From Phalacrocorax aristotelis (Eukaryota > Chordata > Aves > Suliformes > Phalacrocoracidae), in the NCBI RefSeq assembly GCF_949628215.1, contig NC_134298.1:434001-498000 (forward strand): a DNA stretch of 64,000 bases, given 5' to 3'. The notes beneath the pieces are model-generated. The model was not told where the DNA came from. It ran no database searches and was given only the letters and a program-made list of their open reading frames with translations. The translations under genes and the position numbers were made by a program. This document shows positions 21,598 through 33,296 of this stretch, one piece after another (the first letter of the stretch is position 1; every line of letters starts with the position of its first letter).

Positions 21598-24448
21598 GCT
21601 CAACACATGCCTTGTGCTACAGATCATCAGCACCTGCAGAGCTAAAAAGAGCCAGAAAGTATAGCCTAAATTCACCTACCATGCTGGGATACCACTGGTG
21701 CTACCAGCTGGGGTCTTACATTACAGATTAATTCTCACTGCTTATGCCTTATACTAGTTGGGCTTAACCTATATCATGCTGAAGTTCTCAAGAAAAAAAC
21801 TCTAGTTCAGAGCCTCCTAAGTTTTTCATTTGAGTAGATGTGGGAGTGGGAAGGAAGCATCACATTCCCCAGTGGTTGCCCTTCCTGAATTCAGCTTTGG
21901 CAAAATGGGCTACTGGGCTCCACAAAGATGCACTTGTCATCAGCATCCACGGACACAAGTCATCCCAACCTGGGAGAAAGGTGTATTAAGAGTTTGGGTG
22001 CATCACCTTTTTTGAGCACCCTATTCATGCCAGGATTTCTATGGACCACGTAGGTGCTTTCCTTCACCATCTCCATCTCCCTGTAAAGGCTCTGAAGTCA
22101 TAGGGAAGAAATCAGTAGGGACATCACTGTGCTCACCCACAATGTTGGGAAAACCCTAGGATGCAGTCTAGGCAGAGGGTTCTGTTCCTCAAGCATGGAC
22201 TTTCCCTGAGGACACACTCAGCCTTGCAGTGGGTACTTACCACAAGCATGCACTAGATCATGGTCCTTCCCCACTTCACCCTCTGTTCACTCAGCCTGGC
22301 AACACTGAGCACAGAGCCCCAAAACCACAGCTGAAAGCTCAGAGGTGCTCAATACCTGCAGTGCCAATTCTTCTACTGACAGGAGAAAGGGCATCTGATA
22401 TGATAGAACATCAGTTGCGTGTTTTCCTCAGTTATGGGGGAAGAAAGTGTAAAGCAGTATTAGTCAGTGAGGAAAGAAACTGTGGCTATAAGAAGTATAT
22501 ATGCGCTGAGATCTGTAATATCTTATGCAGGCTGTGGCATGTGGTTATGACAATTGCAGCAATAGCAGGTGCATTTATGTCAGTTATGTTTGTTTAAATT
22601 TGCCAGCATGTGACTACAATATAGCTGTGATATGATTAATACTGACAATTGGCAGTGGTTGCCTATCAAAAACTTAGCCACACAGCCGTGGTCACTGTTA
22701 GCAGTATAGTGTTACAGGTACTCAGGCACTTTCAGATTCATTAGGACAAGCATTCTCAAATCCCGGAGAGCTACCAACCTGCTGTGGTCTACAGAACCTG
22801 CATACTGGTCCTTGGAGTCCAGACTCAGGGCATGGGAGTTTCAAGATCAACCCACCCAACATGTTGAGGTGGCCTGGAGAAGACCTTTGCCTCCTATTCT
22901 GCACTAGGAGGTGATGGTTCGCCACGATCCCAGTAAGAAAAGCACTCAGGCCCTGTAAACTATAATTTAAAATGCTCTTTATTAAAGCTAGCTCTATAAA
23001 GAAAGAGAGGACAATATAGAAAATTTTATGTCCCTTCACATGCTGGGAACGCCAAGCCGTAAAGCATCAGCTGGGTCTCCAACCAGGGTGCAGCACACCG
23101 CACAGATCCTGTGCATGGAAGGGTCACTCGAGCTACCGGAGGATTTTCTTAAAGGAAAACAACTGTATTCATCATTTCTACTGTCAAACAGAAAGGATGT
23201 TCAGATGTTGGACTGGATGATCTTAGAGGTCTTTTCCAACCTTAATGATTCTATGTTCACATGAGAACTTCTTACTGCACTTTCAGACACAGGCAAGGAC
23301 AGGCAGGTGCCGTAATCGCCAGCACAGAGTATGCGCTGCCTGCAGACTCCTCCGTTACAAGGAGCTGCAGAGGTTGCCCTGCAGCCGGGGCGTTTGTGTG
23401 GCACAGCCCAGCCTGACAGCCCTGCTCTGCATGTGGGACGGCAGGGCAGGGCACAGGCCTGAGCCTCCTGCAGTTAACTGCTACGTGGACCACTAACTCC
23501 TCGATGTCCAGCAGTCTTCGGTCAGGATCACTTCACCTGCACAGCAGTTTCTTAGGTGGTAGGGTCTTCACTGATGATTTTCCTGCTAATGTCACCCCAG
23601 AACCTTTGAGCTGGCCTTTCATCCCCTCTAATTTCAATGATCTGTGGCTTTTTGCAAGTCCTCGGTTTCTGCAGGCAGGTTGTTGTTTATTGTCCCTGTT
23701 AAGTCAGTTTTGTTTTTCTGAAGAGTCAGCTCTGAGACTGACCCAAAGGCAATCGGGCACTTTGCCCTTGTTCTGCAGCTGTCCTATCAGTGATGTTATT
23801 ACAGTAGCCATCCTATGACATAATGATTATCTAGATATGGTCATGCAGCAATTCAGCCAGCAATGTTAGATTCTGTCTCACCAAACACAAAGCTAAGTAT
23901 ACCTGTGCTGATCCCTCTTTCACCTACTGTGGATCTGAGATTTAAATCTCCTCTTACACACTAAGTTGTCTGTCTCCTGATGATAGCAGAAGGAACTCTG
24001 TCCTTTACACCTGTGAAGAGCGTACTGGGAATAACTTCAAGCCTAGCAATTGGGCTGTTGAAGTAATGGGTACCTCCATGAAGCAACTCATCTGTTTGGT
24101 GGAAAGGAGTTGTCATAGGATGAGCTCTCTCCAAGAAGCTATTCCTCTTCTTGCACTAAGTGTGGAGTCCCTAAAGGGACCATGAATACAGCCTGATGTG
24201 TGCAAAACACTATGGCAGTATATTTCAGAAGGAGTTCTTAGAACAGACAGTTTTGGGTATTCTGTTCCCACGAGTCTTTTGCACTCTCTCTACTACCTTA
24301 GCAGCAGATGTTACCAAAGCCATCTCACCCAGAGGAGGCTGTGTAGACTTCCTCACAAATTTTAATCATCATTACCACCCAAAATGAAAAGAAAAGCAGG
24401 GGAACAAAATATAGATCCTTTCATTCATTGAATCCATACAGCTATCAT
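21598..24448. other. Gene-free stretch
   Basis: Apart from a CR1 tail at 23190-23258, nothing was recognised. Several open frames of 60-120 codons have no motif I can place. Confidence 0.4.
23190..23258 (+). mobile_element. CR1 LINE 3' fragment
   Basis: The text GTTGGACTGGATGATCTTAG, AGGTCTTTTCCAACCTTAAT and GATTCTATG is the standard CR1 tail. About 65 bp remain. Confidence 0.85.
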
Positions 24449-25898
24449 TGTTTTCCCAAAAGTGGGATCATTCACATGGTGTGATTATGCTGTTGCTCTA
24501 ATTCCCTCGCAAATGCATTACCAAACAATGTGGGGCTATTTTTGAACACTTGGGGAAGGACAGTCCAACAGAGCTGCATCTTCCGTCCTGTAGTCAGGTT
24601 TTCCCATTCAAAGACAAAAATGGTCTGACTCTGTTCATCCACAAGTAAGCAAAAGAAAGCATCTTTCAAGTCCAACACTGTAAAAAATGCGTTACTGTTG
24701 GGAATTGAGGTGAGGAGGGTATATGGATTTGGGACCAGAGGGTGTATGTCTATAGTTCTCACACTAGTTTCTCATAAATCTTACTAACCTATATTCCAGA
24801 GAGTGAAGCTTCTTTACAGGCAAAATAGGAGTATTATATTCCAACTGACATTCCCTCCATTGTCCATGCTCTACAAAGGAATTTATCATTGGTTCTAATC
24901 CCTTCTGGGCTTCCAGTTTAATAGCGTACTGTTTCTTTCTTACTGGCTGGGCTCCCAGTTGTAGTTTGATCTTTATCAGAGTCACATTCTTGGCTTGCCC
25001 CGGAGTTCCCAATGACTGCATGGGTATTACCACATCTAATATGTCATCTGGAATATTTCCTTCTTTCACAGGATCCTTCTTGGTTAGCAGGCATATCTGG
25101 GCTCTCCACGCATTCTCTGGGGGAATATGTAACTGGACAGAACCTTCAGAGAAGGTTAATTGTGCATTTAATTTACAGGGTAAATCCCATGCAAGTAATG
25201 GTAAAGGACATTCTGGCATATAAAGGAACTAATGTGCTAATTTAGTATTCCCAATCAAGAGCTCCATAGGCTGTAAAAATGGTCTCAAAGTTCTTTTCCC
25301 TGTAGCACCAACAACACTTACCTTAGTCTTGCTTAAAGGTCCCTTACAACTAGCTATCATCCCATATATTTCTGATAGTGGGACATCAGTTTGTACAAGA
25401 TCATTGCGCATTTGACTCCTTGTGCTATAACTCCTTTTGGGTTTGCTGGCTTCCTTTATTCACCACCTGAACAGATGGTCCCGAAATTACAGCCCCAGTT
25501 TCCCTCAAGGTATTTGCTAGGGTGCCTGCATTATCTGCTGCATTTGCCACTGCTGGTATAATCAAGGGTTTTAGTGAGGCAGGCACTCCCCTCAAAAACT
25601 ACATTTTGATACTTCTCGTTACTGCTACCCTCTCCAGATTGGGACCCACAACCCACACATGACCCTTTGCCTTTACCAAACTGTCCCCAGGCACAGCAGA
25701 GTCAGATGATCAGCAATTACAGCCAGGAGAAAAAGCAAAAAGTAGCCACTAACAAGCACTAGACTGTAACATACAGTAAGGCAGGCAAGCCCCATGGCAG
25801 GCACAGAAGCCTGCCCATTAATAGCTAAACAGCAATAACAGTCATAAATTCAATCTAGCACATTCCAATCAAGCCTGTCATTATCTCAAACACTTTGG

Positions 25899-26000
25899 GC
25901 CCCATGTTGGGCACCAAAAAGGGTTGTTATGGATTAACCCGAGCCAGCAACTAACCACCACACAGTCGCTCACTCAGTCCCAGCCCTGCTTACTAGCAAT
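25899..26000 (-). mobile_element. LTR end plus tRNA-Lys-like primer site of a class II ERV
   Basis: On the - strand the LTR-type ending (GGCTCGGGTTAATCCATAACA, here split as GGTTAATCCATAACA) stops at 25924 and is followed within a few bases by TGGTGCCCAACATGGGGC at 25915-25899, one or two changes from a lysine-tRNA primer-binding site. The ending matches the solo LTRs at 41994 and 48051 (TTAAACCACA-type). The outer limit at about 26000 is uncertain. A small fossil inside the class I ERV. Confidence 0.6.
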
Positions 26001-27284
26001 ATGCGTCACCAGCCATTCCACAGTATCTGTTTTCGTTACCTCATCAACTGGGGGATCCCCAGAGCAGCACCCAGGCCAAAAGTGCAGGCACCGCGGAGCT
26101 CAATCCTTGCTAGGGGATCACCAAACCTGCTATTTTTGCTCATATTTCAGGGATTTGCACAGGTATAATTTACCACTGTGCTTTGATCTTTCTCACAGCA
26201 GGGCAGGAATCTCAAGCATGTTCAATAGGCTGCCTCTAAATCTATCCAAGGCCTATGTTATCTAAATATAGATGTTCTACTTGTCCAACACAAAAGGCCA
26301 AACTACAGTTAGTATGACTAATGTGTTTTTTGACACACCAGCTGTAAGTCACCTGAGCACGTTTACACTCCTCCTCACTTATGGACTCTGATCCTAATTG
26401 TTTTGGAAGGGCTACCAATAACTAAGTATCTTCCTCCATGTCCTCTGACCTGTTTTTTTTTGGTCTTACAGTCCGTAAAGCACAAACTCTCTTTTTCCTT
26501 TTTTCCCTTTTCTTGGTTAAAGAATATATTCCATTTTGAATTCCATTCTGGTGTTTTGAATCCACCAGACCACCCTTCTTTCTATTATCCCAGTCATCTC
26601 TTAATGTAAAGAACAAATTAGCAAATAGGCATATGGCATTTTGTCCCATTTCTTAGTCATTCAAGAAAACAAAATTAACTGTAATATAGTGTTATATTTC
26701 AAAGACCCATTTTCAGGCCATATTCCACCATTCTCCAATTGATATTGAGGCCACCACTGATTGCAGTACCATTTTAATTTATCTTTAGTCATGGGGTTCC
26801 CTCCAAATGTACTCCAATTCTTTAGGCTGCATTCTAAGGGCGATAAAAGATGAATGTCCCTGGAAGCAGTGGAACCCATTTCAGTACTGAAAAAAAGAAC
26901 CCAGAATTTAATACACAACAAATTCCAAATACAAACTGAGGGATTTTCTCCCTACATTACAAATACAATATGTAGAAATAAAACTGCGCTATGCTGCTGC
27001 GTATCTTTTCTGCTGCATCTTATGCAGAGCTGATACAAATAACCAGCTCCAACAGCTTCCTTAAGAGGTCTCGCTTTTCCCCTCTTTTCCCCTTAAAATA
27101 TCTCTTTCGAATAGCATTGTACCGTTGTGTCACTCACTGCCCGACTGCAGGAGAGGAGCCGATGGAGTCCCCAGCCAAGTGGTCGGTGCCCACTGGGATC
27201 CAGTCGGGCTGCTTCTCCCCGTTGGGTACGGCAGGACGATGCGGGCAAGGCTGTCAGCACAGTCCCACCTGAGTCACCAAAGCT

Positions 27285-27810
27285 GTTCTCCCAAAAGCAG
27301 GGTCATTCACCTGGTGTGCAATATGCCAAATACACAGAGAGCAGAGGTATTTTATTCATTTTATATTTCAGCCAATATAGGAATAACTCCACAAAGCTAG
27401 AACACAGCACAAAGAAACTACAAGGTATTTATCTTGTTATATGATTAGTTAAAACAAGTCTAAATTCATATTCATTGGTTGGTAATTATTATCTCATCTG
27501 CTATTGGTTAGCTATATTTTAATTAGCCTCACTAGCTATGTAAATTAGCACACATGCTCCTTACAGGAGTGGGGCACAAGTCTTCTCAGTCCTGAACTAA
27601 GTCAGTGGTCGTGATCTCCCCTGTCACCTTTATCTTTCCCCTAGTTACCATAGTTTTGACTGACTTCACACTTTATAACCCAGCTTTTGGTGTCTTCCGA
27701 GGTGGGATGTTCCCTTTTACCAGTTCCTCAGTTCTTCTTCAAGGATATAGTCATAAAATAAATGCTTCCTTATGTCCCAGTTCCCTCCTCTGACCACCTG
27801 ATTCTGTTTT
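27285..27810 (-). mobile_element. LTR of the class I ERV
   Basis: It lies directly upstream (on the - strand) of the primer-site-like sequence, and its inner end begins TGTTCTCCCAAAAGCAGG on the + strand. An AAAATGAATAAAATACC stretch supplies a poly(A) signal at about 27348. The far limit is not certain. Confidence 0.55.
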
Positions 27811-29391
27811 GCAAAGCTTACACTGTTCATTGCTTTTATTTAATGGAAAATACCATTTTCTCCAGGATATCACTAATACTGTCAGCTAAGATCCTCTAAA
27901 GATAATTTTTTATTTCACCTGGCCCTGCAGGTTCAGAAGCACATATCCTGTTATATTTTACAAACCTTTGAAAATGCTCTTTTTAAGGTAGTAATCAGTT
28001 AAATGAAATCCCTTTGCAGGTATTATGCTGAAGTCTAGAATAGAGAGACACTTTGTAAATCTACTAATGTTTCTAATTTCTGTTTAGGAAATAAGTAACT
28101 AACTAAACAATCGAATAAATAAATAAATAAATATTTCTGACCACACCCAAGCTTTAATTAGCAAGAGTTAAAGGGAAAAAAGAAATGTCTAGTTTTGCGG
28201 TTTTCTTAACTGTACTGATCTGGAGGTGTGAACTGCTCACTATACATAGCACAGTGCTTCCTCCTGCCCTATCAGCTACTCAGGCTCCAGGGACCTAACA
28301 TGCACTGGCTCAAGCCGTGTGTTTTATTTTAGTTATCGCTTTGGATTATTTTCTTTGGTTTTCTGTAGCATGACCTGAAAACTGTAGTTTTTAAAGAAAG
28401 TTTTTACTAGCAGTCTGGCTCCTGTTGATCACCTCTTGTTATGACAGGATTGTAAAAATAAAGTTTGTTGAAAGTCATTTTACTGGTGATCCAACTACAT
28501 AAAGTCCAAAAGTTCTGGTGATCCAAATACAAATAAAGATGTTATTGTAACTGAAAACTAGACACAAATGCTAACACTTGTTGTCATCTGCAGTAACAAG
28601 TTATATTCAAAGAAAAATAAGAGTGACCAGGTATAACCGAGTCTGTTGATCAGGAAATGCAAAGACAAGAGCCTTTAAAGCAGAAGGTTGTATGTTACCA
28701 GCCCAAAGGGACTGGTCTCTTGGGGCAAACATAAATCTACCTTCTAACGCAACTGTATTTAAAGAACCAGATAGGTAAAAAATCACAAAAACATTAAAAA
28801 ACATTACAAACCACACAATAGGCCAACTTGTACATATGTTACAGCACAGTGATTACATACTGCTGTGATTATCCCTGAAACTCCTTCCTAGCAGTGCGTT
28901 AGCAGCAGACAGCAAAACTGCTGTTCCTTGTTTTCTGTGTTACCCCAAAACAAAGCTCTTGTCCACAATTCAGTTTCTTTCCTTAATCTGTTAACCAACC
29001 CTGCTTGGAGAAAAAACATATCGGAAGTAAACGATCATCAGGCAATTTGCATTAAATATATAGGGCTGGTTGGCCGCAGTTATTGGTAGTTGGAAAAATC
29101 TGTTAAGAAGAATCCAGTAAACCAAACTGGCCACATATAGTTAGTTTCTTCATTAGACCCTAGACAAGGAACAAGTAGTGAAATTAGTCATTAACAAAAT
29201 AGAGATGGCAGGGCACTTTTTTTTGCAAGGTCTCTTGCCAGGGTGTGAAACTGAGCATGCTTAACACCACAGTTTTGATCGTGTCGTTTATTTGATCTTT
29301 CAGTTCTTGAGGTTATGCTCTTTTTCTAAAATATGAGGATCTCAACACTTTGTGACCTTGAAAGTTCCCTCAAAGAGCTCTAGGAACAGAC
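27811..29391. other. Gene-free stretch
   Basis: An (AAAT)n run lies at 28112-28133. No gene or other repeat was recognised. Confidence 0.4.
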
Positions 29392-31912
29392 AATCAGGAA
29401 TTCAACAGGGCAAAGTGCTGGGCCTTACGCTTGGATCATAACAACCCCATGTAATCATAGAATCATAGAATCATTAAGGTTGGAAAAGACCCTTAAAATC
29501 ATCGAGTCCAACTGCTAACCTATCACTGCCAAGTCCACCACTAATCCGTATCCTCAAACACCACATCTCCCCTTCCTTTAAATACTTCCAGATATCGAGA
29601 CTCAACTACTTCCCTGGCCAGCCTGTTCCAATGCTTGACAACCCTTTTGGTGAAGAAGTTTTTCCTAATGTCCAACCTAAACTTCCCCTGGCGCAGCTTG
29701 AAGCCATTTCCTCTCGTCCTATCGCTTGTCACTAGGGAGAAGAGACCAATCCCAGCCTCACTACAACCTCCTTTCAGGTAGTGGTAGAGAGCGATAAGGT
29801 CTCCCCTCAGCCTCCTTGTCTCCAGACTAAATAACCCCAGCTCCCTCAGCCGCTCCTCAGAAGACCTGCTCTCTAGACCCTTCACCAACTTCGTTGCCCT
29901 TCTCTGGAAATGCTTCAGCACCTCAATGTCCTTCTTGTACTGAGGGGCCCAAAACTGAACCCAGGATTCGAGGTGTGGCCTCACCAGTGGCGAGTACAGC
30001 GGCACTATCTCCTCCCTGCTCCTGATGGCCACGCTATTCCTGATACAAGCCAGGATGCCACTGGCCTTCTTGGCCGCCTGAGCACACTGCTGGCTCATGT
30101 TCAGCCAGCTGTCAGCCAACACCCCAGGTCCTTTTCCTCCAGGCAGCTCTCCAGCCACTCCTCCCCAAGCCTGTAGCATTTCATGGGCTTGTTGTGACCC
30201 AAGTGCAGGACCCGGCACTTAGCCTTGTTGAATCTCATACCATTGGCTCTGGCCCAACGATCCAGCCTGTCCAGGTCCCTCTGTAGGGCCTTCCTGCCCT
30301 CCAGCAGATCGACACTTCCACCCAGCTCGGTGTCATCTGCAAACTTACTGAGGGTGCGCTCAATCCCCTCATCCAGATCATCAATGAAGATATTGAACAG
30401 GACTGGCCCAAACACTGAGCCCTGGGGAACACCACCCATGACCGGCCACCAACAGGATTTGACTCCATTCACCACCACTCTCTGGGCTCGACCGTCCAGC
30501 CAGTTTTTAACCCAGCGCAGAGTGCACTTGTCCAAGCCGTGAGCAGCCAGCTTCTCCAGGAGAATGCTGTGGGAGACAGTGTCAAAGGCCTTACTAAAGT
30601 CCAGGTAGACAACGTCCACAGCCTTCCCCATATCCACTAAGCGGGCCACCTTATCATAGAAGGAGACCAGGTTAGTGAGGCAGGACCTCCCTTTCATAAA
30701 CCCATGCTGGCTGAGCCCGATCCCCTGGTTGTCCCGCATGTGCTGCGTAATGGCATTCAAGATGATCTGCTCCATGACCTGTCCCAGCACCAAGGTTAGG
30801 CTGACAGGCCTGTAGTTCCCTGGATCCTCCTTCCAACCCTTCTTGTAGAGAGGCGTCACATTCGCTAGTTTCCAGTCATCTGGGACCTCCCCGGTTGACC
30901 AGAACTGCTGATAAACGATGGACAGTGGCTTGGCGAGCTCCTCTGCCAGCTCCCTCAGTATCCTCGGGTGGATCCCATCCAGCCCCATGGACTTGTGAAC
31001 ATCCAGGTGGAGAAGCAGGTCAGTGACTGCCACCTCTTCAACAACTGGGACTTCATTCTGCATACTATCCTGATCTCCCAGCACAGGGGCCTGACAGCCC
31101 TGAGGATGACCAGTCTGACTATTAAAGACTGAGGCAAAGAAAGCATTAAGTACCTCAGCCTTCTCCTCATCTTTCGTGGCAAGGTTACCTTCCATATGCT
31201 ACAGACCTGGGGCAGAGTGGCTGGAAAGTGCCCGGCGGAGAAGGCCCTGGGTGTGCTGGCTGACAGACGGCTGAGCATGAGCCAGCAGTGCCCGGGTGGC
31301 CAAGGAGGCCACCAGCCCCCGGGCTTGTGTCAGCACTGGTGTGGCCAGCAGGAGCCGGGCAGGGATGGGGCCCCTGTGCTCGGCACTGGTGAGGCCCCAC
31401 CTCGAATGCTGGGCTCAGGTTTGGGCCCCTCGGGACAAGCAGGGCCTTGAGGTGCTGGAGCACATCCAAAGAAGAGTAATGAAGCTGGTGAAGGGTCTAG
31501 AGAACAAGTCTGATGGGGAGCGGCTGAGGGAGCTGGGGTTGTTTTGTCTGGAGAAGAGGAGGCTGAGACCTTATCGCTCTCTACCACTACATGAAAGGAG
31601 TTTGTAGCAAGGTGGGTGTCCCTCTCTTCTCCCAGGTAACAAGAGTTAGGAAAAAAGAAAATGGCCTAAGTTGCATCAGGGGACATTTAGACTCGATATT
31701 AGGAAAAATTTCTTCTCCAAAATGGTTGTCAAGCATTAGAGCAGGTTGCCCAAAGAGGTAGTGGAGTCACCATCCCTGGAGGTGTTTAAAAGACATGGAG
31801 ATGTGGCGCTTAGAGACATGGTTTAGTTGTGGCCTTGGTAGTCTTCGGTTTAGGGTTGAGCTCAATGATGTCAAGGGTCTTTTCCCACCTAAATAGTTCT
31901 ATCACTCTATGC
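29392..31912 (+). mobile_element. CR1 LINE (+), split by another CR1
   Basis: Two pieces of one CR1 are in register: 29392-29451 (CAGGGCAAAGTGCTGGGCC to ACAACCCCATG) and 31194-31912 (ATATGCTACAGACCTGGGGC onwards). Compared with the intact order seen in the neighbouring copy (CATGAAATGCTACAG), nothing is missing at the join. The second piece encodes the CR1 C-terminal region ([33 protein letters not shown]) with drift and ends in the tail TTTTCCCACCTAAATAGTTC near 31905. It is the older of the two because it was the target. Confidence 0.82.
29452..31193 (-). mobile_element. CR1 LINE (-), 5'-truncated, RT region well preserved
   Basis: The - strand reads an RT domain with few breaks: [20 protein letters not shown], then [40 protein letters not shown], and [10 protein letters not shown] (the F-ADD catalytic box), followed in another frame by [20 protein letters not shown] and [20 protein letters not shown]. 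The 3' end is the repeat CATAGAATCATAGAATCAT at 29456-29474. The 5' end at 31193 lies before [13 protein letters not shown], so the endonuclease and ORF1 are absent. It is inserted in the + strand CR1 described above. Confidence 0.9.
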
Positions 31913-32170
31913 CTCTGCTTTATCTTCATCCCTGTTAGGTGATCATCTTCAACAAGTATCAGTTCAATGTTTTCTTTAGACCTCCTTTTGCTACTGATGT
32001 ACTTTAAAAAGTCCTCCTTGTTGTCAGCCACAACACTGGCCAGTTTCAACTCTAACTGAGCTTTGGCCTTTCATGTCTTCTCCCTGCATATACAAATCAT
32101 AGCTCTGTAATCTTCCTCTGAAGCCTGACCTTGCTTCCAGAGATTTCTTTTTCCTCTTGAGCTCCATGAG
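31912..32170 (-). mobile_element. CR1 LINE fragment (-), ORF2 region between EN and RT
   Basis: The - strand encodes KLASVVADNKEDFLKYISSK and RRSKENIELILVEDDHLTG, the segment just upstream of the RT start in CR1. It ends at the tail of the + strand CR1. Its last residues would be followed in CR1 by the text with which the - strand copy at 31193 begins, overlapping by only four or five residues. Confidence 0.75.
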
Positions 32171-32179
32171 GAGTTCCTG

Positions 32180-32340
32180 TTCAGCCATTACCTGTGATGG
32201 CAATTGGTATGTGATCTCCCTTACTTTATCTCAGTCCACGAGCTTTTTCGTCTTATTTTCTCTCCCTGTCCTGTTGAGGAGGGGCGGTGAGAGAGCTGCT
32301 TGGTGGGTGTCTGGCAGCCAGACAAGGTTAACCCACCACA
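32180..32340 (+). mobile_element. LTR 3' part, abutting a complete LTR
   Basis: The text CCTGTCCTGTTGAGGAGGGG, then GCCAGACAAGGTTAACCCAC and CACA at 32340, matches the last part of the LTR at 32341-33078 and of the one at 4031-4755. Only about 160 bp are kept. Confidence 0.7.
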
Positions 32341-33078
32341 TGTGTACATGACAAGATTTTGGTAACAAGGGGCCTGCAGGTGTGGCCTCTGTGAGAAGAG
32401 GCAAGGGGCTGTTCTATGCTGGACACAGCTACTTCCAGCTGGCTCCAAAATGGACTCACCACAGGCCAAAGCTGAGCCCATAAGTGAAGGTGGTGGCACC
32501 TCTGGAAAAACATCTTTAAGAAAGGGCAGAAATTGCCAGCTACAGAGAGAGGAGGAGAGAACAAAAAAAGTGAGAAACAACAGAGGGAACAGCAAGATCA
32601 GAGAAGAAGGAGGAAATACTCCATGGTGGAGCAGATACCCACTGCAGCCCGTGGAAAACCCATGCTGGAGGAGAGGAAAAGTGCAAGAGGAAAGGAGCAG
32701 CAGAGGGAAACCACTATGGATTGACCATAACCCTCCCCACCCGCCCTGCACTGCTTAGGACAGCAGTAGAGGAGTTCAGAATGAACGAATAAAACTGAGC
32801 ATGGGAAAGGGGGAAGTAAAGGTGTTGGTTTAGTATTTGACTTTGTTTCTCACAAACTAAAACTAATTGGTAATAAATTAAATTAATTTTCCCAAATCCA
32901 ATCTGGTTTGCTCCCAGCAGCAATTGTTAAGCCATCTCTCTGTCTTTACCTCAACCCATAAGTTTTCTTGCTTCTGTTTTTCCTGTTTTCTGCCTCTGGT
33001 CTGGCCCACTACAGGGTAGAAGGTGTGAATGAGCAGCTGGGTGGGAATTTGGTTGTTAGCCAAGGTTAACCCACCACA
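32341..33078 (+). mobile_element. Complete solo LTR of an avian ERV
   Basis: It begins TGTGTACATGACAAG directly after the CACA end of the previous LTR, has a GGTAATAAATTA poly(A)-type signal near 32870, and ends GCCAAGGTTAACCCACCACA at 33078. Length about 738 bp. The - strand frames through it are shadows of a purine-rich LTR. No internal viral sequence adjoins. A fossil. Confidence 0.75.
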
Positions 33079-33296
33079 GCAAGGGGGAAAAATACACAGG
33101 CAAAGCTGAGTCTAGGTACTGGAGGACTAGAAGATCCTTTCTGCATTGGCATATTTTGGTTGCTAACAGAAGAAGGAACAACATAACATGTAGAAAGCAT
33201 AAACCATTTAAAATCAGCATCTTTTATTCACAGTTACACAATGCTGATGGTGCATTTGAGAAACAATTCAGTCACTTGGATGAGCTATTCGATCAT

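Larger units (their letters stand above)
24449..27810 (-). mobile_element. Broken class I (gammaretrovirus-like) ERV
   Basis: In - strand order: LTR (27285-27810); primer-site-like TGGTGACTCAGGTGGGA at about 27262-27279; Gag matrix at 26661-26921 with WYCNQWWPQYQLE; Gag continuation at 26422-26649; protease-RT N-terminal region at 24764-25411 (KNVTLIKIKLQLGAQPVRKKQ; PILPVKKL); RT core at 24472-24762 (TVLDLKDAFFCLLVDEQSQ). A stretch at 24449-24485 repeats the outer end of the LTR (TGTTTTCCCAAAAGTGGGAT against TGTTCTCCCAAAAGCAGGGT), so terminal repeat traces are present on both sides. It has many breaks and lacks recognisable integrase and Env. A class II LTR remnant lies within it. Same matrix lineage as the ERV at 12.7-16.9 kb. 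Confidence 0.78.
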
